Below are positions 8,259 through 17,400 of a stretch of 64,000 nucleotides of DNA, piece by piece. The DNA comes from Micromonospora sp. WMMD812 (lineage in GTDB: Bacteria; Actinomycetota; Actinomycetes; Mycobacteriales; Micromonosporaceae). Positions within the stretch are counted from its first letter, which is position 1, and every line of letters starts with the position of its first letter. The stretch spans positions 62,001 through 126,000 of the forward strand of contig NZ_CP114904.1 in assembly GCF_027497215.1 (NCBI RefSeq), read 5' to 3'. The position numbers and the translations under genes were made by a program. The notes beneath the pieces are model-generated. The model did no database searches. It was given only the letters and a program-made list of their open reading frames with translations, and had not been told where the DNA came from.

Positions 8259-8921
8259 ATGCCAGGTGTTTCGCACACAGTCCGCGCCCGGTGGTGCGAC
8301 AGCGGCCATGTCGCCGGCCTCGTCGCCGAGTCCCTGCACGCCTCGCCGGTCGGCGCGTGGCTCGTGCCCGACGGTGACCAGCGACGAGCCGTGCTCTCCG
8401 CGGTGACCCGAATCTGGGTCGACCACGCGCTCCTGTTCGGCGAGGTCTTCCTCCTCGCCGACCGCTCCGCCGCCGCCGTCTGGTTCCATCGCTACCGGCC
8501 CATTCCGCCGCCGGCCAGCTACCACCACCGGCTCACCGCCGTCTGCGGCGACCACCTCGACCGCTTCCGCCGCCTGGACCGACTTCTCACGGTCCGCCGT
8601 CCGACCGAAGCGCACAACCACCTGGCATTCCTCGCGGTCCAACCGGCCGCCTGGCACGCCGCCCGCACCGCTGGCCTGCTCGCCCGCTGCCTCGTACGGA
8701 TGGATCGCCTCGCGCTTCCGGCCTACGCGGAGGTCGCGACCGCCGCCGAGGCCGCCCTCTATGCCCGGCACGGATACGTCGCCCGCGAGCCCTTCGCCCT
8801 CCCCGACGGCACCACGATCCACCCGCTGTGGCGTCGACCGGCGGCGCAGCCGCAGGCCACGCGAACGCGGCCGACCCGTCGGCGGCCGGCCGGGCAGGAG
8901 AGGCCAGCGATGGCGCCGTGA
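8259..8921 (+). CDS. GNAT-family N-acetyltransferase with a degenerate CoA loop
   Basis: 220 residues. The ATG at 8259 follows GGGAGTCTCCT. The layout is that of actinomycete GNAT proteins: a helical first half, then the beta-4 strand HLAFLAVQPAAW, and a C-terminal LPAYAEVATAAEAALYARHGY block, the usual neighbour-strand and alpha-4 segment. The acetyl-CoA-binding motif (normally R/Q-x-x-G-x-G/A) reads WHAARTAG and lacks most of its glycines, so catalytic competence is doubtful. The C-terminal tail of about 30 residues is basic and Arg/Pro-rich. The substrate is unknown. It stands alone: the 295 bases before it (7964-8258) show no feature I can support. Confidence 0.65.
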   Translation: MPGVSHTVRARWCDSGHVAGLVAESLHASPVGAWLVPDGDQRRAVLSAVTRIWVDHALLFGEVFLLADRSAAAVWFHRYRPIPPPASYHHRLTAVCGDHLDRFRRLDRLLTVRRPTEAHNHLAFLAVQPAAWHAARTAGLLARCLVRMDRLALPAYAEVATAAEAALYARHGYVAREPFALPDGTTIHPLWRRPAAQPQATRTRPTRRRPAGQERPAMAP

Positions 8922-8994
8922 GCGACGGCCGGTGGGATCCGGTCGGGTGAGCCGTACCCCCGGTGGGTCGCCCTCCGGGCGCCCGATGCCGGCT

Positions 8995-9318
8995 TCAGTG
9001 GGACAGGGCCTTCTCCAGCTCCGCCTTGGACATCGAGGAGCGGCCCTTGATGCCACGCTTCTTCGCCTCGTTGTACAGCTGCTCCTTGGTGCGCCCCTGC
9101 GCGCCGCGGTGCGAGCGCTTGCCGCCGCGATGCCCGGACGAGACGTCGTCGAGGGAGGAGCGGCTCGCGGTGCGGGCCTCGCCCGAGCGGGCTCGCTCCT
9201 TGTTGACGGTCCGGGCGGCGATCTCCTCGGCCCGGCCGGTGGAGGCGCCGCGCTTCTTCGCGCTCGCCTTGATGTGCTCGTACTGCCGCTCCCTCTTCGG
9301 GCTGGACCCTGCGGGCAT
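8995..9318 (-). CDS. Small basic protein with C-terminal Rho-N/SAP-like helix pair
   Basis: 107 residues, strongly basic, rich in Lys, Arg and Ser. The ATG at 9318 has GGAGG 6 bases upstream. The N-terminal half (KRERQYEHIKASAKKRGASTGRAEEIAARTVNKERAR) matches a small actinobacterial family often labelled plasmid stabilisation protein. The C-terminal 35 residues (RTKEQLYNEAKKRGIKGRSSMSKAELEKALSH) have the two-helix pattern of a Rho-N/SAP-like nucleic-acid-binding motif. It probably binds DNA or RNA. The stabilisation label is an inherited name that nothing here supports, and there is no toxin partner beside it. Confidence 0.65.
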   Translation of the reverse strand: MPAGSSPKRERQYEHIKASAKKRGASTGRAEEIAARTVNKERARSGEARTASRSSLDDVSSGHRGGKRSHRGAQGRTKEQLYNEAKKRGIKGRSSMSKAELEKALSH

Positions 9319-9496
9319 CGCTTGCCTCCCGGTGACGTGGGGACACCCGGCGCGTCCAGTGCGCACCGTTCGGGCGCACCGTCGGCCGGCTCGTCGGCGC
9401 TGACGCGACAGTGGGCAAGATGCCCTGCGCCCCGGGAGGCGAAACGCGTGGTCGGGGAGCGGCCGTAGGTGGCCGGTCCGGACCCGCCGGCGCGGC

Positions 9497-10264
9497 CTAC
9501 CGCTGCCAGGCCTCGATGGCGCGGACGGCCTCGCGGGCGACCCGATCCAGGACGGCGGGGCTACCGCTCGTGCCCTCCCACCCCTGGTCGTCGAGGACGG
9601 TCGCCACCCCGTCGACGCGGATCACCGCTATCTGGCTGGTCGCGTCGCCGCCGGTGCGCTCCCCGTCCGGGTGTGCCTGCGGCCAGGTCCGGGTCAGCAG
9701 CACCGCCTCGTCGCCGACGCCGGGCAGGGGCCGGCTCTCGACGGTGACGGATTCGCCCGCCCGGACGTAGGACGGGCACGCCTCGACGGAATCGCGAACC
9801 CGTCGCACGTAGTCCGCGGCACCCTCGCCGGCGAAGGTGAAGATCGTCTGGTGGATCATGCCCTGCGGCACGTAGGTGGGGTCGTCACCGGGCTGCTTGT
9901 AGGTGACCGTCATCGAGGCGCTCGCGGTCACCTGCCGGCCGCCGGTGCCGAACTCGTTGCCGCACAGCTTCGGCAGGGCCTGCTCGGTGGGCGTCGCCCG
10001 TCGGGGCATCTTCCGCAGCTCCGGTGGCAGCTCGACGAAGGCGGACGTGGGGATGACCACCTTCGCGTCGCCCGTGGGGGAGGGCCGGTCCGACGGGCTC
10101 GACGATGCCGCCGCGGTCGTCGGTGACGTGGCCGACGGGGCCGGATCGGTCCCGTCCTCACCAGCGCCACATCCGCCGGAGAGCGTCAGGGCCGCGAGCA
10201 GCGGCAGGGACAGCACGCTCGCCGTCCGGCCGCGGGCGCTCGGGTGTCGGGTGCGGTTGCGCAT
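9497..10264 (-). CDS. Probable lipoprotein with extracytoplasmic sensor-like domain
   Basis: 255 residues. Two ATGs lie close together (10270 and 10264); the second has better spacing from GAGG. The N-terminus is basic, followed by SVLSLPLLAALTLSGGC, a signal peptide with a Cys suitable for lipidation, although the lipobox is imperfect. A Ser/Thr/Pro linker (about 30-60) precedes a globular part of about 190 residues with two Cys (LCGNEF, EACPSYV). This resembles the PknH-type sensor or lipoprotein domains of actinomycetes. No enzymatic motif was seen. The 307 bases upstream (10265-10571) contain no gene or clear regulatory motif. Confidence 0.6.
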   Translation of the reverse strand: MRNRTRHPSARGRTASVLSLPLLAALTLSGGCGAGEDGTDPAPSATSPTTAAASSSPSDRPSPTGDAKVVIPTSAFVELPPELRKMPRRATPTEQALPKLCGNEFGTGGRQVTASASMTVTYKQPGDDPTYVPQGMIHQTIFTFAGEGAADYVRRVRDSVEACPSYVRAGESVTVESRPLPGVGDEAVLLTRTWPQAHPDGERTGGDATSQIAVIRVDGVATVLDDQGWEGTSGSPAVLDRVAREAVRAIEAWQR

Positions 10265-10571
10265 CGTCATCCCTCGTCTCTGCCGGCGCCGCTCAAGTTC
10301 CCTGCCACGAACCGACCGAAACGACCAGGGTCCGCGGCCGTGGCGACGACGCTGTCCCTCCGCGTTGAGCGGTCCCGCGATCGGGGCCACTCCGCCTGAC
10401 CGACGGTCACCTCCCGGTGACCGCGTCGCCATTCGACCACGACGTCGCGGTCGCCAGGGTTAACCTCGCCGCGTCGGGACGGTGGGAGGGTCGGAGGCGG
10501 GGACCCGACGGACCGGGGACCGGCGAGCGCCGACTGAGACCCGAGCCGCCCGCCCCGGCCGTCGGCGCCGA

Positions 10572-10877
10572 TCAGGTCGCGTCGGGGCGCGGGGTGAGGC
10601 CGAGCACGGCGCACGACTCGCGATACATGCGGGCCGCCTCGGCGCGGACCTGACGGCGTTCGGTGAGTGGGGCGCGGAACGGTATCCGGACCGGTACCGG
10701 GGCGCCGTCCACGGTGGCGACGAAATCCATGCCGGCCGCGTCCATGCCGGACATCGTCGCGGCCGTGGCGTCCGGCCGGCCCCCCAGGCCCTGGCAGATC
10801 ACCCGGCAGTCGTCCGCGTGGTCCCCGTTCATGTGCCGCATGATCGCGGCGACCACGTCGGGGGTGAACGGCGTCAC
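10572..10877 (-). CDS. DUF2470 protein (heme-utilisation associated)
   Basis: 101 residues with the DUF2470 pattern (VVAAIMRHMNGDHADDCRVICQGLGG, then AAGMDFVATVDG). The GTG start at 10877 overlaps the TGA of the heme oxygenase gene by four bases (GTGA), so the two are co-translated. In HugZ-type heme-degrading proteins this domain is fused to a split-barrel; here it stands alone beside a canonical heme oxygenase. A role in heme handling is inferred from this pairing and from the shared iron box. The His of NGDHADD is a candidate heme or iron ligand. Confidence 0.75.
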   Translation of the reverse strand: MTPFTPDVVAAIMRHMNGDHADDCRVICQGLGGRPDATAATMSGMDAAGMDFVATVDGAPVPVRIPFRAPLTERRQVRAEAARMYRESCAVLGLTPRPDAT

Positions 10878-11521
10878 GACGCGTCCGTCGGCTGCGGCAG
10901 GACGGTGCGGCCCAGCTCGTCCACCATCGCGGTGTTCAGCCGGTAGGCGTGCGACACCTCGTCCAGGAAGCGGTCCTGGTCGACGGCGTCCCACGGCGCC
11001 TCGTCGAGCAGCTTCCGGTAGCGCTGCTTGAACGATCGGGGATCCACGCCGGGGAAGGTGTAGAAGCTGGTGCCGTCCTCGCCGAGGCCGTACGAGCGGT
11101 GCAGTGCCCGGCGCATGATCTGGCCGCCGGAGAGGTCACCCAGATACCTGGTGTAGTGGTGCGCGACGAATCCCAGGGGCCAGGTGAAGGCCACCTCCCG
11201 GAGGCGCTGCCGGTATTCCGAGGTCGCTTCGCCCGGTCCGGTCCTGGTCTGCCAGTCCGGTCCGATCAGGTGCCTCAGGTCGGCCGCGAGCGCCGGCAGC
11301 CGGTGCAGCTCGTCGAAGACGAACCGGCCGGCGACGGGGTCGTCCCGCATCGCCTCGGCGGCCTGCTCGAGCGTCTCGTACACGAAGTAGAGCTGCCCGG
11401 CGAGCGCCGCGTAGCCGGCGCGGTCGAGGCGCCCGGCCAGCAGTGCGTCGAAGTAACCCGTGCCCTGCGCCGTCGCGTGGTCGGCCCGGGTGAACTCTCG
11501 CAGCCTCGTCGCGAATCCCAC
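10874..11521 (-). CDS. hmuO: Heme oxygenase (biliverdin-producing)
   Basis: 215 residues, the normal length for bacterial HmuO-type heme oxygenases. The reaction is heme + O2 + reductant to biliverdin + CO + Fe2+. The proximal heme ligand is His15 in RADHATAQ, and the distal helix has the diagnostic GDLSGGQ motif. The GTG start at 11521 has GGAGGT 6 bases upstream. It is first in a two-gene operon with the DUF2470 gene and lies behind a DtxR/IdeR-type palindrome, so expression should rise when iron is scarce. No heme-uptake transporter is next to it; the siderophore system 8 kb away carries the same kind of box. Confidence 0.93.
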   Translation of the reverse strand: MGFATRLREFTRADHATAQGTGYFDALLAGRLDRAGYAALAGQLYFVYETLEQAAEAMRDDPVAGRFVFDELHRLPALAADLRHLIGPDWQTRTGPGEATSEYRQRLREVAFTWPLGFVAHHYTRYLGDLSGGQIMRRALHRSYGLGEDGTSFYTFPGVDPRSFKQRYRKLLDEAPWDAVDQDRFLDEVSHAYRLNTAMVDELGRTVLPQPTDAS

Positions 11522-11535
11522 GGCACACCTCCGTT

Positions 11536-11551
11536 CTTAGGTAACCCTAAG
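11536..11551 (-). promoter_or_regulatory. IdeR/DtxR iron box upstream of heme oxygenase
   Basis: CTTAGGTAACCCTAAG has perfect 6-base arms (CTTAGG/CCTAAG) and fits the core of the DtxR/IdeR consensus TTAGGTTAGSCTAACCTAA. It sits 15 bases upstream of the heme oxygenase start, where iron-loaded IdeR would block transcription. Confidence 0.75.
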
Positions 11552-11650
11552 CTGATGGTGGCGCGGGGGGAACCGGCGGAACGGATGATCCACGTGAGCC
11601 GGCCGCCGGGCCACGGGCTGGCTCGCCCGTGGCCCGGCGGACAGCGCGTC

Positions 11651-12628
11651 CTAGAGGCCGGCGTCGCCGGCCGCCGCGGCCTCCTGCACCGCCGAGGTAC
11701 GGCGGGCCTGTGCCCGCTGCTCTCCGGCGTCCTCCCGGTCCGGGGCCGCCGCGATCCGGGCCGACCGGGCGTTCGCGCCGGCCTGCTCACCGGTCACGCC
11801 ACCGCGGATCCGGTTGTTCGCCGCGACCTGGGCGACCGGGTTGTTGGACGTCACGGTCAACCGGCCGTCGATGATGTTGTCGTCGACGGTGACACCGCCG
11901 GTGGTGTTGGTGATGCTGACGTCCCGACCCCAGTAGCCGCCCGACGCGCAGCCGTCGAGGACGCCGTTCGGGCCCACCTGCACACCGCCCAGGTTGCCGG
12001 AGAAGGTTGCCTGACCGCGGACCGCGCTGCCGCACACCACGCTGCCGGTGGTGCTGTTGAGCACCGACAGCGTGCCGTCGACGAACGAGTCGTGCACGTC
12101 GGTGTAGTAGGTGCCGGTGCTGCTGACGTTGCGCTCCACCTGCGTGCCGCGGTCCAGCCGGACCTCGCCGGCCTGGACGTTGACGTGCCCGGCGATCGTC
12201 GACCCCTCCACGAACAGGAAGCTGTCGACGGTCGCGGAGCCCTTCGGCCGCACCGTCACCGTGCCGGCCGTGGCGTCCTTGAGGAAGGCGCCGTACCCAC
12301 CGGCGGCCAGGACCACCTGGCCGCCGATGGTCGTGTCGGTGGCGTCCAGGTAGCCGTCCGCGGCGACACGTACCTCGCCGCTGACCCGTCCACCGGAGAC
12401 GACCAGGTTGCCGCCGGCGGCGACGCTGACGTTTCCGGTGATCGTGGTGCCGGTGAGCGCGCAGGACTCGCCGGCCGGGACGTACAGATCGTTGGGCACC
12501 GTCACGGCACCGCCGGTGCCGATGCAGTAGGTGACCAGGTCGGCGTGTGCGCTGGGCGCCACGGCCAGCACCGAGACGGCGACGACGGCGCTCACGGTGG
12601 CCAGCTTGGCGACGGTACGTCTGGGCAT
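11651..12628 (-). CDS. Secreted beta-helix/bactofilin-like repeat protein
   Basis: 325 residues; last gene of the laccase operon, 32 bases after the cupredoxin gene. The ATG at 12628 has GGGAG upstream and begins a signal peptide (MPRRTVAKLATV... SAHADLV). The mature protein consists of repeats of about 20 residues of the form GNVSVAAGGNLVVSGG, GEVRVAADGYLDATD, GQVVLAAGGYGAFL, as in polymer-forming beta-solenoids (bactofilin style). The last 60 residues are Ala/Arg-rich. A few Cys are present near the start and at about residues 210-240. No catalytic residues were seen. By analogy it could be a surface scaffold for the operon's other secreted proteins, but that is inference. Confidence 0.6.
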   Translation of the reverse strand: MPRRTVAKLATVSAVVAVSVLAVAPSAHADLVTYCIGTGGAVTVPNDLYVPAGESCALTGTTITGNVSVAAGGNLVVSGGRVSGEVRVAADGYLDATDTTIGGQVVLAAGGYGAFLKDATAGTVTVRPKGSATVDSFLFVEGSTIAGHVNVQAGEVRLDRGTQVERNVSSTGTYYTDVHDSFVDGTLSVLNSTTGSVVCGSAVRGQATFSGNLGGVQVGPNGVLDGCASGGYWGRDVSITNTTGGVTVDDNIIDGRLTVTSNNPVAQVAANNRIRGGVTGEQAGANARSARIAAAPDREDAGEQRAQARRTSAVQEAAAAGDAGL

Positions 12629-12660
12629 CGCTGTACTCCCTGTCGATGAGGTTCGATGAC

Positions 12661-14466
12661 TCATGCGCCGACGTCCGATCGGGCCGCGGCCCGGACGATG
12701 GCGCCCTGCTGGCGCTTGGTCAGCGTGCCGCCGCTCACGAGCGCGGCGGTGACCGTCTCGACGTGCCGGACGAAGGCGGCGTGCCCCGGGTAGTCGGCGT
12801 GTTCGTCGATCAGGTCGTTGATGGTGCAGCCGTTGCCGGTGTCGGCGTTGGCCACCCCGGTGTCGTCACCGTCGATGATCACCGTGTCCCGGCTGTCCGA
12901 GCCGGGGCAGGCGTCGGAGCCGTCGACGACCACGGTGAACGTCGTCGTCTGTTCGGCGGAGGTGTTCCCGGCGGTGTCGGTGGCCCGGTACCGCAGGGTG
13001 TGCGCGCCGGCGGCCTGGACGCCGACCGGACCGGTGTACGCGGTCCAGGCGCCGGTGTCGAGGGCGTACTCGATGGACGTGACGCCCGATTCCGCGTCGG
13101 TGGCCGTGACGGTCACAGTGGCGCGGCCGATGTACGCCCCGTTCTCGTCCTGGTCGCCCGTGATCGTGGCGGTGGCCACGGGCGGGGTGGTGTCCTCGGC
13201 CGGCGGGGGGACGACGGTGAACGTCGTCGACTGTTCGGCGGAGGTGTTCCCGGCGGTGTCGGTGGCCCGGTACCGCAGGGTGTGCGCGCCGGCGGCCTGG
13301 ACGCCGACCGGACCGGTGTACGCGGTCCAGGCGCCGGTGTCGAGGGCGTACTCGATGGACGTGACGCCCGATTCGGCGTCGGTGGCCGTGACGGTCACGG
13401 TGGCGCGGCCGATGTACGCCCCGTTCTCGTCCTGGTCGCCCGCGACCGTGGCGGTGGCCACGGGCGGAGTGGTGTCCTCGGGTGTTGCGGCGACGACGGT
13501 GAAGTGGGCCATCTGCTCCGCCGAGGTGTTCCCGGCGACGTCGGTGGCCCGGTAGTGCAGCATGTGCATCCCGACGTCGTCGACCACGACCGGTGCGGTG
13601 TACGTGGTGAAGGCCGCCCCGTCCAGCGAGTACTCGATCGTCGCGACCCCGGACTGGGCGTCGTTGGCGGTCAGCGTGGCGGTGGCCGTACCGATGTAGT
13701 TGCCGTCGCCGTCCCGGTCGCCTGCGATGTCGGCCGTGACCGTCGGCGCGGTGGTGTCCTCCTCGCCCGGCTCGACGATCCGGAACGACACCGAGCCGAC
13801 CGCGCTGGTGTTGCCGGCCTGGTCGGTGGCGCGGAACTGCACCGAGTGGTCACCGATCGCGGTGACCTGCACCGGGGCGGTGTACGGCTGGAAGCTGGTG
13901 TCGTCGATCTGGTACTCGACGGTGTCCACGCCCGACCCGGCGTCGGTGGCGGTGACGGTCACCGTGGCCGCGCCGACGTAGTTGCCGTCCTGGTCCTGGT
14001 CGCCCGCCACGCTGGCGGAGACCTCGGGTGGCGTGGTGTCGCCACCTCCGCCGTCGGTGACCACCAGTTCGCCGACCATCTGGCCGTGACCGGGAATCGA
14101 GCAGAAGTAGCGGTAACGGCCTGGTGTCAGGGTCACGGTCGCCTGGTGCCGCCCGTCGTTCGCGTCGAACGGGCTGGCCAGGATGTTCAGCGTGACGTCG
14201 TGGTTGTAGCCCTCCGTGCTGGTGTCGAAGGTCAGCGTGTGCGGCATCCCGGTGGTGTTGCCGGTCGCCGCGCTGTTCTCCCAGATGATCGTGGTCTCGC
14301 CGGCCACCGCCTGGGTGGGCGCGGACTTGTAGCGGGTGATGTCGTCGTCGGCGGTCCAGGTCAGCACCTGCGCCGCCGCCCGCGGGGCGGCGGACGCGGG
14401 TGCCGTGGCCGACGGGAGCACCGCGAGCAGGAGCACCGCCAGCGCGGCCGTCAGTCTTCGGGTCAT
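12661..14466 (-). CDS. Secreted cupredoxin with four Ig-like repeats and a C-terminal module
   Basis: 601 residues. A signal peptide (1-27) is followed by a plastocyanin-like cupredoxin domain (about 33-137) with a complete type-1 copper set: His76 (GMPHTL), Cys122, His127 and Met130 (FCSIPGHGQM). Four Ig-like 'chitobiase/OmpL47-type' repeats follow (about 145-525), each with TVTVTATDAxSGV and HTLRYRATDxAGNTS. The last two are almost identical in DNA as well. The C-terminal 75 residues (from about 527) form a module that recurs in the next protein upstream in the operon. The start lies 8 bases after the ThuA/dehydrogenase gene, so the two are tightly coupled. Probable role: extracellular one-electron carrier. 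The electron partners (dehydrogenase, laccase) are inferred from the operon. Confidence 0.85.
   Translation of the reverse strand: MTRRLTAALAVLLLAVLPSATAPASAAPRAAAQVLTWTADDDITRYKSAPTQAVAGETTIIWENSAATGNTTGMPHTLTFDTSTEGYNHDVTLNILASPFDANDGRHQATVTLTPGRYRYFCSIPGHGQMVGELVVTDGGGGDTTPPEVSASVAGDQDQDGNYVGAATVTVTATDAGSGVDTVEYQIDDTSFQPYTAPVQVTAIGDHSVQFRATDQAGNTSAVGSVSFRIVEPGEEDTTAPTVTADIAGDRDGDGNYIGTATATLTANDAQSGVATIEYSLDGAAFTTYTAPVVVDDVGMHMLHYRATDVAGNTSAEQMAHFTVVAATPEDTTPPVATATVAGDQDENGAYIGRATVTVTATDAESGVTSIEYALDTGAWTAYTGPVGVQAAGAHTLRYRATDTAGNTSAEQSTTFTVVPPPAEDTTPPVATATITGDQDENGAYIGRATVTVTATDAESGVTSIEYALDTGAWTAYTGPVGVQAAGAHTLRYRATDTAGNTSAEQTTTFTVVVDGSDACPGSDSRDTVIIDGDDTGVANADTGNGCTINDLIDEHADYPGHAAFVRHVETVTAALVSGGTLTKRQQGAIVRAAARSDVGA
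12932..13477. repeat. Two near-identical tandem repeats of about 264 bp inside the cupredoxin gene
   Basis: 12932-13195 and 13214-13477 are direct repeats with a 282-base period (94 codons) and only a handful of differences. They encode Ig-like repeats 3 and 4. The other two repeats in the gene are much more diverged. This points to a recent internal duplication, or to gene conversion keeping the pair alike. Confidence 0.85.
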
Positions 14467-14474
14467 GGTCGCTC

Positions 14475-17400
14475 CTAGAGATCCCGCACGCGGATGTTGC
14501 GGAACTCGATCAGGTCGTTGTCACCGTGGTTCTGCAGCCCGACGAAGCCGCGGAGGAACTGCCGCAGATCGGTCGGCGGGTCACCGGCGCGGGAGGACTG
14601 CTTGCCCGGCGTGTTGTCGAACTCGTTGATCACCACTCCGTTGCGGATGATCGTGTAGTGCTGGCCGACCGCCCGGATCTCGTAGTCGTTCCACTGGTCC
14701 TTCGGGGTGACGCCGGCCTGGGCGAGCGGCACCGGGTCGAAGTTGTAGACCGAACCGGTCTTCTGCGGCTCGCCGGTCTCACCGTCGTAGATCTGGATCT
14801 CGTGCCCGCAGTAGATGGCCACCCACGCGGGTGAGGTCCGGGCCGATCCGACGGTGCCGCAGCTGCCGGGCGGGCGCTGGTCCAGCGGGATCCGCGGGTC
14901 CGGGAACCGGATGAAGACGCCGCTGTTGGCCCGGCCGGTGTCCGGCGCGATGTCGCGGAACTGCAGCTTCAGCGAGAAGTCGCCGAGTTCCTTGGTGTGC
15001 CAGAGCATGCCCAGGCCGCCGCTGGAGCGCAGTGACCCGTCAGGCTGGATGCCGAACTGCCCGGACGGGGCCTGCTGCCAGCCGCGCAGCGACTCGGCGG
15101 TGCCGTCGAAGAGCGGCTCGTACCCGGTGTGCCCGCCTCGGCCGATGTCGGACGCGGCGGCCAGCCGGGTCAACGTGCCCGCTTCGCGGCCGGTGAGCAG
15201 GCCGTCGCCCTGCAGCGCGCGGGCGACCGCGGTGACGTGTCGCACGAAGCTGTCGTGGTCGGGCCAGGTGCTCTCGTCGTCGATCAGGTCGTTGGCGGTG
15301 CAGCCCTGCCCGACCGTACGGCTGGGCACCCCGGTGTCGGTGTCGCCGAGCCACACCGTGTCCCGGCCGTCCGGCGCCGCGCAGCCCACCGTGACGGTGG
15401 TCTGCACCGTCGCCGTCTGTCCGTCGGCGTAGGTGACGGTCAGCTTCGCGGTGTAGGTGCCGACCCGGGCGTACGTGTGGCGCGGGTTCGCCTCGGTCGA
15501 CGTGGCGCCGTCGCCGAACTCCCACCGGTGGCTGACGCCGCCGGAGCGGGAGCCGGTGAACGCGATGGTCAGCGGCTTGTTCTGGACGGCCACCGACGTC
15601 GCGGCCGGCGCCGGGGTGGGCGCGCCACCGGTGTAGGTGATCCGGATCAACTTCTGGTTGGGGTGCAGGCTGAAGAAGCCGCCGCCGTAGTCCAGCAGGT
15701 AGAGCGCGCCGTCCGGGCCGAACTTGGCGTCCATCCAGCTCTGCAGCCGGGTGTCCCCGCTGCCGCTCGGGATGATCGCCCGCAGCGACTCGGCGTACAC
15801 CGGCGGGGCCGCCTGCGGCACGCCGGCCGGGTCGACGGTCACCGCGACGCGGTTGTTGGCGTTCGACTGGTCGCCGATGAACCACTTGTCGTCCCAGTAC
15901 GCCGGCCAGGCCACGGTGCTGTTCGGGTCGACCCGGTCCCGGTGGTAGGTCGGACCGGACATGATGGCCTGGCCGCCGCCGCGCAGGTAGGGCTGGGTGT
16001 AGGTGGCGTCGGCGGCGACGTAGGTCGGGAGTCCGCTGCCGTCGGCGCGCTTCGGGAAGATCGGGCCGCCGCCGTCGGGGGAGTACCAGATCATGTTGTC
16101 CCGGGCCGGTGGGATGTTCACCAGGCCGGTGTTGCGCGGCGACTCGTTCTTCAGGTTGTCGCAGTCGTACCAGCCGGTCAGCACCGTCGCGTCGGTGTTG
16201 CTGCGGTCACGGTAGGGCTGCCGGTTGCCCATGCAGTACGGCCAGCCGTGGTTGCCGGCCGAGGTGATGATGGTCGCCGTCTCGTACTTGGCCGGGCCGA
16301 GGGTCGGGCTGGGCGACGAGGCGTCCGGGCCCACCCATCCGGCGGTCAGCCACTGGCGCTCCGGGTCGATCTGCAGGCGGGCGATGTTGCGGACGCCCAT
16401 CACGTAGATCTCCGGCCGGGTCTTCTCGGTGCCCGGCGGGAACAGGTTGCCCTCCGGGATGGTGTACGTGCCGTCCGGCTCGGGGTGGATCCGGATGATC
16501 TTGCCGGCCAGGTCGTTGGTGTTGCCCGAGGTCCGGCGCGCGTCCTGGAACGAGATCCCCTGGTACTCCTGGGTCCAGTTGTTGCCGGAGTAGCCCTGCG
16601 ACCCCTCGGACGAGTTGTTGTCTCCGGAACCCACGTACAGGTTGCCCTTGTCGTCGAAGGCCATCCCGCCGCCGGCGTGGCAGCAGCTGTGGATCTGCAC
16701 CGGGAACTGCAGCAGGTCCTTGCGGGTGGCCTGGTCGATGGTCTGCGCCTCGCGGTCGTAGGTGAACCGGGAGATGGTGCGCTGCCCGACCCGCTGCACC
16801 CGGTCGATCGACTCGTGCGGCATCCAGTAGACGTAGAGCCAGCCGTTATTCGCGAACGCGGGGTCCGGCACGATGCCGAGCAGGCCCTCCTCGTTCTTCA
16901 CCAGTTCGGAGCCGCTGCCCCGGTTGCCCATCACCTCGAGCGTGGTGAGCAGCTTGACCTGCTTGGTCTGCGGGTCCCAGGAGTGGACGGTGCCGCAGCC
17001 CAGGCCGACGTTCGGGTTGTTCCAGTCGGCGATCGGGCCGGTCGGGCAGGCCGCCTTGCCGACGTAGAAGACCGTGCCGTCCGGCGCGATGGTGAGACCG
17101 TGCGGCTCGCCGATCTGGTCCAGCTGCCCGGTCTGGTTGGCCGCGGTCAGCCGCTCCACCTTGTAGTTCGCCGCGATCGTGGCCTGGCAGTCGCCGCGCA
17201 GCCGCCCGGTGGTCCAGTTGAGGGCGCCGGCCAGGTGCGTACGGAACGCGTCCTCGCCGTAGCTGCCCTCGGTGTGGCCCATGCCGGTGTAGAACGACCG
17301 GCCGCCGTCGTAGTCCCGGCACCAGGACACCGGGTGGAACGGGCCGTTGGCGCCCGGTCCCGGGTTGTAGTGCCGCTCCTCGACCTGGGCGAGCGTGTGC

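Noticed and set aside
8995..9318. Toxin-antitoxin or plasmid-maintenance module
   Set aside because: The family name suggests it, but there is no partner gene and no plasmid feature nearby.
12932..13477. CRISPR-like or transposon repeat
   Set aside because: Two long coding repeats with a codon-multiple period and no spacer array or transposase; they are protein-domain repeats.
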